Shown here: positions 52,042 through 64,000 of the stretch, piece after piece
Layout of the letters: each line of letters begins with the position of its first letter
Numbering within the stretch: position 1 is the first letter of the stretch
DNA from: Burhinus oedicnemus
Lineage: Eukaryota > Chordata > Aves > Charadriiformes > Burhinidae
DNA: 64,000 nt
Assembly (NCBI GenBank): GCA_008921705.1
Contig: VFFE01009164.1
Location: 787,737 to 851,736 of the forward strand
Direction of reading: 5' to 3'
Made by a program: the position numbers and the translations under genes
The notes under the pieces: model-generated
What the model was told of the DNA's origin: nothing
Seen by the model: only the letters and a program-made list of their open reading frames with translations
The model's database searches: none

Positions 52042-55000
52042 AAGTATTGCTTATACTGTAGGAAAAGGCTTACAATCACTTCTTTTAATCTAAAATACGC
52101 ATAACAATTGGAAAGAAGTCCTTCCTCTCTGCTGTTGAATCTTCCATCACCTCCAAACAGAAATTACCAACAAAGGGAAAAATGCTATAAAACCACTGGA
52201 CCTTCCAGTTTCTTAAACACAAAAGATAATTCCAAAGCAAAAGTACACACTTTAGGCACAATTTACTTGAACGGCTTGGAAGTCCTTGGGAGGAAATTTC
52301 TGAATCAGCTGTGATATCCTGAATGCCTAACATCAAGCTGGCTTAATTTAACATATTACTGCTGTTGGCGGAGTACCCAAGGAACACACCTCAGCACTGT
52401 GCACTAGTCTGTAAAGGCATGGAGAGCCAGAAGTCTGTCTGGAATTTCTGAAACTCGACAGCATAATTTCAAAAAAGAGAAAATGAAAAGAGAGTTTGAA
52501 TCATGGTTGTCTTCTGCAATAGTTCTACGGGCAATAACCTCTGCTTCTGTAGGTTGTGCGCATGAATTTTTGCTACAAATCTAAGAAACCAGTTTCCTTG
52601 AAATCAGTGTCTAAAGACAGCATAGAAATTACACTGCATTCACTGCTGAGTGAATTGGAAATTATTTGGGCTCTGCAATTTCAGTGGGTGCAAGACTGAA
52701 GCTCTGGTGGAAATAACTCTAAATCTGGGAAAGGCATCACAGGCAACAATATGCTCTCTAATTTCACTGTGGCGTTATTAGATAGAAAAGTTCATGTTCG
52801 GGGACTGCACAACTGACCAAAAATTAGCTTTATGAAGTACAATGACCATAAAATAATTACATGAATCAGTCATTAGAAGTTAGCTGCAGTCTAGCAAGAC
52901 AGAGCAAGGAATTCTCCTGGATGTACTGTGATCTTTCTACCAAGTTAAACAATCAGACGTCCTTGTATCAGTCATAGGATTTTACGACCGCATCATGAAA
53001 GAAAGAAGAAAAAGTTGTAGATGTATACATGGAGAAGTCAGTAATATCTACTGATGTTGGCAACTAATTGTCTTGTAGCTATTCCCGTCCCCCCCAGATG
53101 ATTTAAAGATCTGTATATTGTTTACTGAAATCAATCTCATTCAACTGAATACTGAGAAAAAGGTACGCCTGAGTTTATGGAGCAAGTATATTTTCCTTAT
53201 GGAACACAAGCAAGCATACTTATAGTATCTGTTTCTGCAGCTATTCAAAAGTAAACTTTTTGTTGTAGCCCATATCCCACATTAGCTCATTTTCAAAGCA
53301 AATAGATGTTGGCTTATCATCAATGTTTGCCTTGAAATCAGATAATAAAAATGATTACAGAAGAAAAAAAGCTGCTTTTCAAAAAATGCTACTACACAAA
53401 GACTACTTTTTTTTTTTTTCCCCCTCATAGGATAAGCATATCGCTCTTATTCTAAAACTTCTGGCAATGTATTGCATGCTTCCCACCAGCTGATGTGACC
53501 ACTGGCAGAGCCAGTTTGTGCACACAGCCATCACACTGCAGTTCAGGGCATCGAGGACTATTCCATGTTGCACCTACAGTCTTTTTATTCAGTTCAGTTG
53601 TGGTGGAGTCTATCTTGCAGTTTTTCAACTGGCCCATAAGGGAAATACTAAATCTGAGCAGGAAAGCAAGTTCGCATTGAGCTCCATCAGCCTTTTCATG
53701 GAAGTATCTTTAATTTAGCTAAGTGGGACTTATTTTTATCAGCAAAGCATGTTTTTGGCATGCAAAAAGAAACCATAGGTTAATGTGAAGTTCCTAGGAC
53801 TTTTAAAATAAATAGTAAGACTGGCTTGTAATTTGATTCCTTTCAAAATAATTCATTATAATGAATGCTTTACTGAAAAATGGAAGCGAGTAAACTCATG
53901 GTTTTCAAATCAAATAGTAAACTTTCTGTAATCGTGATTCTCAGTAACTAATGTTTTTAGCCTGTTGTCAGCTCCAAGATGTCCATGGAGTTAATCCTGG
54001 GGAGCTGACAGAAGAATCATGCCATATAACATTTCCAGATGGACAGCCCTATCCTCATTCCAGGAGATGATGCTAATATTAGAACATTTATGATATATCT
54101 TTGGCCAGGATTTCCCAGCTCAAGTCATACACAGTTGTCCTAAAAGTACTCAGGAATCAATCTGCCTGTGAGAATAAAATAGCGGTGTATTTGTGCCACT
54201 GAAAATTGTCAAGAGGTTACTTTCTTGGAGTAATTTTAACAGCTATAGAAATATTTCTACCAATGCACACAACCTGAATAGATGATGCTATAGAAACCAT
54301 AACTGACGCCTCACTATCATCTTTCCCGTCTCATTATTCCTCCAGACCCACGTTCCCCTTTGAATAACGGAGATACTAAACTGAACTTGAGAGTAAAAAG
54401 ACAGAAAAACTCTACAAACTCTCAGCTGGATACAGCGTTAAACCGAAGCTGTTATCTCCCTGAAAGCCATGACGTTACATACATGTCAAGAGAGTCCAAC
54501 TATGACTAGAACGTGAACCTCTGCGCTGCTGTCCAAGCCCAGACTTACCCGTGGCAGTGTACAGTCTAAATAAAGACAGGCAAAGAGTTGAGGTAATCTG
54601 GGCTCTTCCACTTCTCAACAGATCACGTACAGATCCACTGGCTGGGAAACGCTCTATTTGTTTCCCTGTTCAGGCAGTACAGCTAAGTCCTTATGCTGCA
54701 GGAACTGAGATAGCACCCAGATTCTTCCTGCACTGAACCACTCCCATGAAAGATCCTGTTTTTAATTCCCAGGGATCAGTCCTCCACAGACAGCAGGAGG
54801 AATAGGTGACTGGATGCATTTTGCCTTGCTATGGGGTTACATTTACATCACTCAGATTACTCGCTCCTCAGTCTCGTCTCTTACTGTCCTCTGGTTTTTA
54901 GTTCAGCAGCGCTCAGTGACAGTGAGTGTCACCAGACTGATAACGGGAGTCCAGCTGAACTAAGTAAAGTAAAAATAGGACTGAGAGGAGAAAGAGAAGT

Positions 55001-57894
55001 GGCCAGAAATATGATCCTAGGGGAGAAAGACACTCTAATTTCTGGAAATGAACCTAACTGGCATGCAAGGATAAGGTACCTTTTTTAGGGTATTGTTCTC
55101 GAGGCCACTTTTGACAATGCATTGTGTGCGTGTAGATCTGTGAAGAGCCCTGGTTTATCTACATAAAGGCATGCTTAGGTTAGGCAAAGGTCTTGTTCAG
55201 TAGATTGCATGTCCAGTGTGCAGTTTGTCCCTCCAGAGCTGTCAGGGTGCGCTGTGAAATCAGAGTGAGTTATTTGCCAGGCTAATGAAAATACAGGCAC
55301 GTTCACTTGCGACAAGGAGAGAAGTAAAGGAAATTTGTTTTGACCCTCTAAAGGATGCTAATAACTCACTACAGCCTTCTGTTTCAGCCAAAGCTATTAA
55401 GCACTATCAACTCCTGTTCCATGCCTACAATACACTTCCTGACTTCAGCTATTCTTTGTTTCCTACTATTCAGTTTGGTAAAGCCAGTTTTTACATTGCT
55501 TGAAGCTTTTGTCTGATTCTGCTATGAGAATTACCGCAGCTTCTTTTGCTCTGCATGTTTATTAAACTTTTATCAGGAAATTAAGAAACCTGCTTTGATT
55601 CTAAGAGATTTATTTACAAGAAAGGGAAATGGCATGGGGAATCTGTCTTCTTTTTTCAAAGTCTGTTTAAAGAAAAAAACTATTAATTAAAAAAGCTTAA
55701 CAGTGTGAAGTTACTGTCTTTTCTAAAAAAACCCAGCTGACTCAAGAATATAAGCTTTATGTATGAAAGTAGTTGACCTGTTGACCGTGCCACTTTAGTC
55801 CCTATGTATCAAAACCTGGCAGGCTGGAAAAGTGTGTTAAATGCCAACCTCAAATTGCCTACTGACCAGTTGTGCTTCTCCTCAAAAGTTTGTTCTTTGA
55901 GGTATACATTATCCATGACATAGAGAAATCCTCTGTGGTGGGTCTATCAGGAAAAATTAAGGCCATCGGCATTTTATGGGAGCTTTGACCTAATCTACAT
56001 TTCTGTGATTGTAACTATAATTACTCAAATCTTGTGAGTGTGGTAGCTGTGCGCTGCTACTGTGTTCACAGCACGCAGTTTGCACAGACAGGCACCATCA
56101 CTACTCCACTGAGGAGGAACCCAAACAAGCGCCGAGGATGCCTACATTTTTGAGTGGCATCAATACCTTTTGGAGTTAGTGAAGAGATGCTCAGATCCTT
56201 ACTGGATCTCTCCTGATTGATCACTAATATCCCTGACCAAGCAAACCACTTAAATATGCACACAACTTGAAAAATTTGAACTGTCCCACTGATGCCAATA
56301 TGCTTACGTGCTCTACCAGACCAGGGCTACAGTCAAGTCTGAATATATATTTATACAAGAAGGAGTCACAAGCTAGTTTTCTTTATATTTTTTAGCACAC
56401 AGTATGAGAACTATCTTCACCGCTTACCCTGTGTTGTTTTTAAACAGGTTTTTCCCTGACACCAAGACTGCAAGTAGAACATTGTTTCACCAGATTATAT
56501 TGTGTCCCTATGAGACTTGGAACAGACATACAGAAAAAGGCAGATATGATCCTTTTTTTCTGTTGTGATAAATGCAATTTGTAAAATTTCCAAATGCATT
56601 CATTGTCCTTTAAAGAAATATTCATCAGAAGAAAATGTATAAAAGACCACAAGTCGCATTTGGGAGATGTTCAGGACAGGTGCAGCACTATGAACTTTGG
56701 AGAAGGCTGTGGTGTGTGCTATTAAAAATTAGAAAATGCATGAGAATATGAGATCATTATTTTTTGTACTTCCACATACTATTTGAAACTTAAAAATTGA
56801 CAGTTACAATGCTTGGAAAACAAAGGCATCCCAGCAGAAGCAAAAAAACCTGAAGCAATAAGCTCACAACCATTCTGTTAAATCAGTGATGTCAGCGAAA
56901 CATCTAAATGTTTCCTTGACCCTTTGAAATACCATGTTTCCACATCTGCTGGTGCTTGTCTTCCTGACCACTACCACATTTTATCAGAAAATGATGAAAG
57001 AGTGTATTAGGTTGTTTCTACTGAATCCAAGGGAAAAAGCATGGGAGGTGTTGGGACTCATAGGGGTAAAGCTGCTCTTCTCCATTCCCTCACTGCCCAG
57101 ACGCTGGGAGACTTCACTAGTTTGATGGTGTAGAATGTAGCACATGGTAGCACTTCATGGCTGCAAGGCTACATGAAAGAGGAACAGGAGGACGCGGGGC
57201 TGTCAGCACTGCAAAGGGGTCCAGCGCTCTCCCTGAGGATGCGCATCGTCACCACGGTTGCATGGGATTACAGGAACTCGAACGGTGTCTTCACTTGTTT
57301 CTACTCTAAAAAGTCATTCACCCTTTGAAGAGTTTACCTGCAGTTATGTAGAGAAGCTGCTACTTCGCTCCTGAAAACATATAGCTTCATGATGCCTAGA
57401 TGTTCTACTTCCTTGCTAATCATTATTTCCAACAGCAAACATTAGGTGCTGTCAGGTGTGTTATAAAGCCAAAACTCATTCTATTCAGAGTATTTATATA
57501 AGCCTCAGGCTATAGCATGGGTGACTACAAAACACAAACATCCAGCAGTGTTCAGAGATGGGGTAAGTTCCATCACAACACAAGAAATCACCTTGACTCC
57601 TGGTATGGTGGCAAGCATCTAGCAAGGGAACCCCAAGAGCCCCTTCAGGCTGGGGTGCAGCAAGATGAGGCTCTACCTGCCAACCTTGAATTCTGTCTTA
57701 GAGCACACTGCTGTTCTGGGGACTGGCCAGATCAGTGGGCACAAGACCCATTCCTTTGCACAAAACCAGAGATGCCATGAGTGCAGATGGCTAGGACCAT
57801 GGTTTTTGTGTAAAGCTAGTTAAATGCAGAAAAATGACAAACAAGTAATTCTGAGGCAAAAGAAACCCTTTGCAAGCAAGCAGAACTGTTCCAC

Positions 57895-57899
57895 CCCAG
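57895..57899. repeat. Left target-site duplication CCCAG of the solo LTR
   Basis: CCCAG immediately before the TG of the LTR is repeated exactly at 58259-58263 after its terminal CA. This marks the insertion boundaries to the base. Confidence 0.85.
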
Positions 57900-58258
57900 T
57901 GTCCTTGTTCTGGCAGGAATAGGGTTAATTTATGGCACGGGACACAGGTATTCCATACCCTGTGAGGCCATGTCCAGTCTGAGGGGGAAACTGGCCGGGG
58001 AGGGGGAGGAAGTCGAGGCTTGGGAGCAGGCTGGGGCTTCCCAGGGTCCGGTCGGTGAGCGCTGGTGCAGTAACCGTGTTGGACATTCCTCCATCAGCGT
58101 TATTGTTGTTGTTCTCCTCTTTCCTTTGCTGTTGTGTTAAACTGCCTTTATCTCGACCCACGAGTTTTGCCTTTTTCTTCCGATTTTCCCCCACTGTCGT
58201 GGGGGTTGAGCAAGCAGCCACCTGGTTCTTTGTTGCCGGCTGAGGCCAAACCATGACA
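57900..58258 (+). mobile_element. Solo LTR of an avian endogenous retrovirus (ERVL-like), with 5-bp target duplication
   Basis: The 359-bp element starts TGTCCTTGTTCTGGC and ends in CCATGACA, so it has the TG...CA ends of an LTR. It is flanked by a perfect 5-bp direct repeat CCCAG at 57895-57899 and 58259-58263. The 3' part (TTTATCTCGACCCACGAG, then TTGCCGGCTGAGG...) matches, from memory, the 3' portion of an LTR family widespread in birds. A 5-bp duplication is typical of ERVL-class insertions. No internal retroviral sequence or second LTR is present, so it is a solo LTR left by recombination. It appears shorter than related LTRs, with a probable internal deletion near 57935. It lies in CAV1 intron 2, antisense to the gene. 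Confidence 0.88.
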
Positions 58259-59295
58259 CCCAGTTACTGGTTCAAACTGAGCAATGAATTTGCCTTACAT
58301 TCCCTGTCACCCTGTGCCTGCTTTCCATAATATGGCCCAAAAAGTATTCTGCTGGCAGATCTCTTAACGGAAATAGTGAAATCTTTCCTGAGTACTATAG
58401 AGTATGTCAGAAACGCAAACAATGCTTTAACAAACAAGGATATTCATGCTGGAAAGTGGATTTGAAGGACTACACTCTTCTAGCCAAAGAAGAACACCAG
58501 TCTGGTTAGGAGTGACCCCTACTGCACACATAACAAATACTCATATGGATTGTCAACAATTTTAAACAATGCCATGACTTAGAGGAAGGTTGTGATTGCA
58601 GGTCACCATTTCACAAAGTGAAAATCAATGAAAATAGCGAAAAAATAATTTGCTACTAATTAGTGAGAGAACAACCTCCTGCTCCCTGCCCATGCTGAAT
58701 TACCGATTCCATACCAGAAAAGCCCTGGTGATGGGCTTTGTTTTATCAGATGGGCAGGCTCACTGAAATCTGCGGAAGTGCTCGTGAGAAAAACGCGACT
58801 GATGCCAATGGGTCAGCACCGTAGCAACCAGCCATTCTCCAGAGCTCTCTTCCTGAAGCACTTGCCCGTCCTGTCTCAATATAGTCCAGCAGAAGGAAAG
58901 ACCAGCAGCTTCAAGGAGACATCTGCACTCCTCTGAAACACAGCGAAACTTCCTGTGCAGATGGGGATATCAAGTCAGCCAGTTCCTTGGAAAATACATC
59001 AACGTTGTCAGTCTAAGCAGTCAGAAAATAAAGAGGCTGTTTTCCTCCCGGGGAACTGGGCTGCTGGGAAGTTATTGCAGTTTTCCCAAAGAGAAACTCT
59101 TAAGCAGCTTTCTTCATTTTATTATTTGTTTCATGTTCCACAGTTCCTTGTTTGATGATACGATTTTAGCAAAGTACTCTGATACGTCTGTGTGTATGTA
59201 CATCCGCATGTCTGTCCATTTGTATGTTTAAAGAGGTATATTCATCAACATGAACACTCAGAGGGAAGTTTTGACTACACTAAAGATAATGGGAA

Positions 59296-59327
59296 TTCTG
59301 GAGTCTGGAGTTAACCAGACTCCAGAA
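59296..59327. repeat. Perfect 13-bp stem hairpin in CAV1 intron 2
   Basis: TTCTGGAGTCTGG (59296-59308) pairs exactly with CCAGACTCCAGAA (59315-59327) across the 6-base loop AGTTAA. It would form a stable hairpin in DNA or in the intronic RNA on either strand. No transposon terminal features or target duplication were seen around it. Confidence 0.75.
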
Positions 59328-59354
59328 ACAGTAAAGATATTCTGTAAACAGATT

Positions 59355-59440
59355 CCATATTATATTTTCATATTGTAATTTATTTTATACATAGAAATAT
59401 ATTATATTAATATTACATTATTATGTTGCCCTCAATGCAG
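59355..59440. repeat. AT-rich low-complexity tract
   Basis: The tract is dominated by ATATTA and TTATTA units and is nearly free of G and C. It lies in CAV1 intron 2, just past the 13-bp hairpin. Confidence 0.6.
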
Positions 59441-61094
59441 GTTTATAGACTTGCTATTAAGGCAATAAACTGCTATTAAATACAACTTTTTAGAACTTCC
59501 TCCAGCTTCATCCATCCTAAATTCAGGCGCTAACGGGAAATGGAAACAGACACCTTAGACTCCTTGGCAGTGTGTGGAGAGAGACAGGCACCTTTGCAGG
59601 GTGATTTATATCTGGAAACCACTTTTTTCTCTTTATCATTTGTAAAGGGAGTCTAAGGAAAGGAGACTCTTAACTAGGTATACTACCCACAAACACATTC
59701 CTGTTAACTGCTGCAATTCTTTTTAGCAAATCTGTATAACTTGTTCTCACCTTTTCCTTCATTTCTACCCAAATGTGCTTATTGCTGACAGTGAGTGTGC
59801 AGTGATGCCCAGCTGCCCCTCTGTTTCTTTAAAAAAAAATTGCCTCTGCATTTCTCCTGTTAGAAGGTTGTCTTTCTTTGGAAGGTCTTAAGTTACTGAT
59901 CCTTAAATATGTGGTAACTGCTTCTTTAGTATTTCATAAAAATCAAGACACCATTAGCCTACAGTTCTGGTCTTGTCTTAAACTGCACTAGAACAGAGAT
60001 ATATGAACTTGGACTTCATAAAACAACAGGAGACTTTACGGCTGAGATCTACAGGAGATACCAACTTGATCTTGAGGGAAAACTTTTTTTTTTTTTTTTG
60101 TAGCATTTGTTTGAATTCCAAAAAAGGATTTCAAAGTTGACAGAGGAAGTGTTGCAATCTGTCTACAAGCCTCCCTTAGACTTTTTAGGACCTCTGAGTA
60201 TAAATTCAGCACAGCAGGAGTCTGGACAGGGAATGTGATGCTTTCACCTTCAGCTGTGAGAGGATCTTCTCACTTCTTATCTACGAAGCTGAATTTATCA
60301 GTTCCCATTTATTTGAAAATAAAGTACATGGGGCCAGCTGAAAGAACACTATGGACAAACCCCATCCTTGTACAGCCCCACTAACACCTATAGCACAGCT
60401 CCTTGACTATCTTGAATAACATCGGGTGCAAGTTTTATCAATTAATGTGCTCATGAGAGCGGGGATAGTGGTACTGAAACTATTTGTCTTTTTGAATGCT
60501 AATCTGATGACATAATTTCTGACAAGAGTGATATTGCATAAAATTCAAAGTTTGTTTTGAACCTATCAAAAGACATTTTCATAAGAAATCTGCCAGAAAA
60601 ATATAAAGGGTTAAACCTGCCTTCCCAATAAATCAAATGAAATTAAATGGCATAACTTCTCTTTCATCTTCAAAATAACAAATCCTTTTTAGTCCAAGGT
60701 GGTTTTTGTTAATGTCATTTGTCTGGAAAAGGAAAGAGAGATGGTAGTTCTGGATCAAAAAGCTCAAAAAATCAATTGCTGATGTAGATTTCATCCTGCT
60801 GTCTGTTTATTACAAGGGTATTTGAGAGCTCTGGGAAATACAAACTTATCTTAGTTTAGAATTATATCCCTCTCCAGTTTTCCAGAGATCACAAGTTTTA
60901 CGGAATCATCCAAGTTAATTTGTATTTTCTTCTCTCTGTTGCTGAAAATACAACAAAGATCAAATTCTCACTGGGGACCTCATGGGCAGACCACTCCATT
61001 ATACACATTTTCCCTCTTCTATCTGGAGAGTTTTGGATTTCAATTTTTTGTTTGTTTGTTTTAGACATCCATACTCTCCACAAGAAAAGATGGT

Positions 61095-61118
61095 ATTTCT
61101 ATACATATTTCTATACAT
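61095..61118. repeat. Two tandem copies of ATTTCTATACAT
   Basis: A perfect 12-bp unit is repeated twice in AT-rich intron sequence. No further role is visible. Confidence 0.75.
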
Positions 61119-61909
61119 ATCTAAAATGAATTAAATTGTTCTTAAAATTTTCTACCTTATAATTTGAATTCTGTTGAATTTATCAGAAACAAAAAGTATT
61201 TGTCTCCTCTGAATCTGAGATAGTGTCCAATAAATTCTAACAAAAGGAACGTGCATGCTGAATTGTTGGCTCTGTCCCCATGGCCGTCAAATGAACATTT
61301 TCCTATGGAGTTATGAGTCATGTTCATCATGCTAAGCAAGAGGGCAGTGCATAAGGCTTTAATAAATCTATGAGCTTAAACGCAAACACATTTTTTTGAG
61401 AAAGAACCTTTTGTTAGGACAATTGCCATTATTATCTGTAATCTTATGGACATTCAGAAATTGCATGTCTCAGAACTCCTAATTAATGTGCAAGAAAACT
61501 GTTTTTCAGAATTCTAAGACCTCACTCAGTTCCTCATATAAACTGGCATTCATAATAACTCAAGTTTTTAATCTCTCACTCCTAGACTATCCTTGGAAGA
61601 AATATTTGAAACAGAATTGTATCATGTGGATAGCCAAAGTCAAACATTTGAATATTGTTGCATTTTAAATCTAAACCCCACAGTTGGACACAAGGTTTCA
61701 GAATAATTTCATTTAAATGCAGATGTGTAAAAGTAAGGTGCTGTATCTAAGCTACGGATATTGTCAATGGAGAGAAATATGCAATTTGAGAGCACCACTC
61801 ATCCCGTTCTATGGTTAGGCCTAAACTCTGTGATGTTAATCTGCCTCCAGAGGCATCTAACTTCCATCACTGCCAACAGCAAAAGCCCAGGTGACAGGCT
61901 TGGATTAGA

Positions 61910-62035
61910 ATATACACACACACATTTATATTTATAAATTTATAGTTTATAAGTTTATAAATTTATAAATTTGTATATGTATTTAAACTTATACATTTAT
62001 ATTGATGTATTTAAATCTATATATCTATTTTCATA
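61910..62035. repeat. AT-rich low-complexity tract with short CA run
   Basis: A short run of CA dinucleotides leads into repeated TTTATA/AAATTTATA units with many internal inverted repeats. It is a degenerate microsatellite in CAV1 intron 2. Confidence 0.7.
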
Positions 62036-64000
62036 GAAAACAAAGAAAGGGGATCTGCATTAAATGCAATTTAATTCCTTATTTCAGAAAAAGCACCTGA
62101 TTGAGCTCTGCTTTTCTCGTTTTACCATGTTGGAGAGCAGAACTCTGTTCCTTCCAGCTTGACGCCTGCTGTCACATCAGAGTGACAGCCCTCAATGCCT
62201 TCGCCCTCCCGTCTGGAAAGAGCAGGGGACGACGCCTGCTTTCCTTCCAGGAGGTTCTCAGGTGTGGAGATGGGAGGTGCTCTGCCTAGTCTTCTCTCTG
62301 GGCATCTTACACTGTACTCAGCGCAACAGGGAGATACCATAATTGTGAAGGATTAAACAAAATGGCAAACTGTTTTTTTAAAAAAAACCTCTCTTTTTAT
62401 TAGAAAGCGGCAGAAATTGTAAATGGCTTTAAAATGGCTGAGTAATACTTTCCTCCCTAATGCCTACATAAGGGTGTTATGGTATTTGTCAACATCTGAC
62501 TAACAATTCCAGACTTTTCCTTGCAGTGAGCTGAATTGCCCTTAACTGCATTAGCTTTAAGTGGAAGGCACGAATACGCTGTTTAAAACTTGGTACAACA
62601 GCTCTGCATCCTTACATCTGTAGCCAAGTACTGGAATTTTTTTCCAGAGAGAAAAGGACTCTTACGCAACAAACAGCAGATAGACACCACTTGTTTAAAA
62701 CAAAATAATAATTATGTTCTGGATGGTAGGCCAGGCATAGGCCTTTCTTCCTGGCACACCACTGTAGGAAACAACTATAATCTGGCTGCAGATGTGACTG
62801 CACATTTGGTCCTTGCTAGTCCCAAAGGAGTAGACTGCAGGGTTGGCTGCAAGGTCCATCCCCATCCTGAGCGAGGAGCAAGGAAGTACTGAGAAGCGCA
62901 AGCTGCTGGAACACCATTTCCCTCTTCTGCTTCTTCCAAATTCGGTAAACTTTGTGCAGACTTGCCCACAGATACTTTGAGAAACTCTGAACTCCAATGA
63001 ATTGGAAGGCTGTAATTTAGCCATACTCTGGAAAACACAAATATTGTTTTGGGAGACAAGGAAGAGTAAAGGGTGAACTTCAGGCACCCTCATGTGAATC
63101 CTCCATCATTAGGGAATGAATGAGAGAAAAAAAACCCGATCAGCTTTCTATCCTCTTTGTTGCATCCCAAGACACATAAATAAAAACTATGGGACACAAG
63201 TCCAAGAGTTAGAATCGTCCAGTGAAGGACATATGAAACAGATACAGCTGTGTGGCAAAACAGCTGTATAATCACCAGACTGACTCCCAGAGAGCTCCCG
63301 GGTGCACGGAGGCTGTTTCTCCCTCGCTAGATTCCCTCCTTGCCTTCTGCAGGACTAGCCAACTTCACAAGCCAGCACCTCAAGGCATGGGACCACCCTT
63401 GCATGCTCTCCCTCTGCCAAGGTGATGCATGAGGGCAGTCGCGTGAGGAAGAAACTCCTTCCTTTCCACTCCCTGCTGAAGGAATTGGAACAGGAAGGAA
63501 ATTCTGGTGATTTTACTACTGTGCTTCCTCCAACACAGAGCTGCCAACTCCGTTGCCTGAGGACCTCAGGTTCGGTAGGGCCTCATTTCCATCCCTCTCT
63601 GGACAGAAATCCAGTCATTTGCCCCACTTTCCTGGAAACCTCCCAGCACTTAGCTTCCACTTGGCAGGTAATTTGAAGATAAACCGTAAGCAAAGTTGAG
63701 GTCACCAATAACTTTGGTATAAAGCTGCTCCGTGTGTCAAGTTTTTATAAAAGGACCTCGACTGGGTCTCTCCCTCTTGCCTGGATCCCTCCCCTGTTGC
63801 TGCCTGCACCGTGTATCTGCTGCAGAGGAAGCTGTGCAGATGCCGTGTGTTGCACATCAAGGGAACATGTCTCCCGCTTCTCACAAGCAAGGGTTATTTT
63901 TAAAATGTGCTATGGGAAGTATTTGAATGCAGACAACACTGAGGCCTTTTAGAGAGCTGCTTACAGAGCAGATTCCTCGTTCTCTGTCTAATCATTTCTA

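Larger units (their letters stand above)
50370..64000 (-). other. CAV1: CAV1 intron 2 (3' part, continues past window)
   Basis: All sequence to the right of exon 3 is upstream on the CAV1 strand. I read it on the minus strand for exon 2, which encodes a conserved block around residues 11-65 including the VNRDPKH region, and did not find it. Intron 2 is therefore longer than 13.6 kb here, in keeping with the long intron 2 of mammals. It contains a CR1 fragment, a solo LTR, a T16 run at 60084-60099, AT-rich low-complexity tracts near 59.4 and 62.0 kb and a strong hairpin at 59.3 kb. No other gene is evident. Confidence 0.85.

Noticed and set aside
57925..58254. Open frames on both strands at about 58 kb
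   Set aside because: They lie entirely inside the solo LTR, which is noncoding.
59296..59327. Hairpin as a microRNA precursor
   Set aside because: A 13-bp stem with a 6-base loop is too short for a Drosha substrate.

Overview
This window looks like avian nuclear DNA. The evidence is three CR1 retroposon fragments with the usual bird CR1 3' ends, two solo LTRs of a type common in bird genomes, low repeat density, and one clear vertebrate protein-coding exon. I recognise no bacterial, viral or plasmid gene organisation. The only coding sequence I can support is the terminal coding exon of caveolin-1 (CAV1) on the minus strand at 50028-50369. It encodes 113 residues that align without gaps to residues 66-178 of the 178-residue vertebrate protein.

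Layout on the + axis: 1 to about 47999 is downstream (3') of CAV1. It is intergenic as far as I can read, with one solo LTR (23031-23715), two CR1 pieces (31281-31370 and 33116-33310), a CpG-island-like patch (38870-39350) and a weaker GC-rich patch (33600-33880). From about 48000 to 50027 lies the inferred CAV1 3' UTR, with a distal AATAAA at 48021-48026 and a possible proximal one at 49467-49472 (both minus strand). The coding exon follows at 50028-50369. From 50370 to 64000 is CAV1 intron 2, which holds a CR1 fragment (51684-52041) and a second solo LTR (57900-58258). CAV1 exons 1 and 2 were not found and must lie beyond 64000.

In other vertebrates the order is TES-CAV2-CAV1-MET, all on one strand. 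The MET gene is therefore expected to the left of this window and CAV2 to the right. MET's large first coding exon is not present here. Most of the window is thus CAV1-MET intergenic DNA, where regulatory elements are the likely functional content. Candidates visible by eye are a DR3-type nuclear-receptor half-site array at about 4.1 kb, an RFX X-box at 19.7 kb, two CTCF-like motifs (7.5 and 39.06 kb), a homeodomain-site-rich AT block (about 26.7-27.35 kb) and several perfect inverted repeats. Motif calls are direct sequence matches; their function is inference. I found no convincing undescribed biological system.
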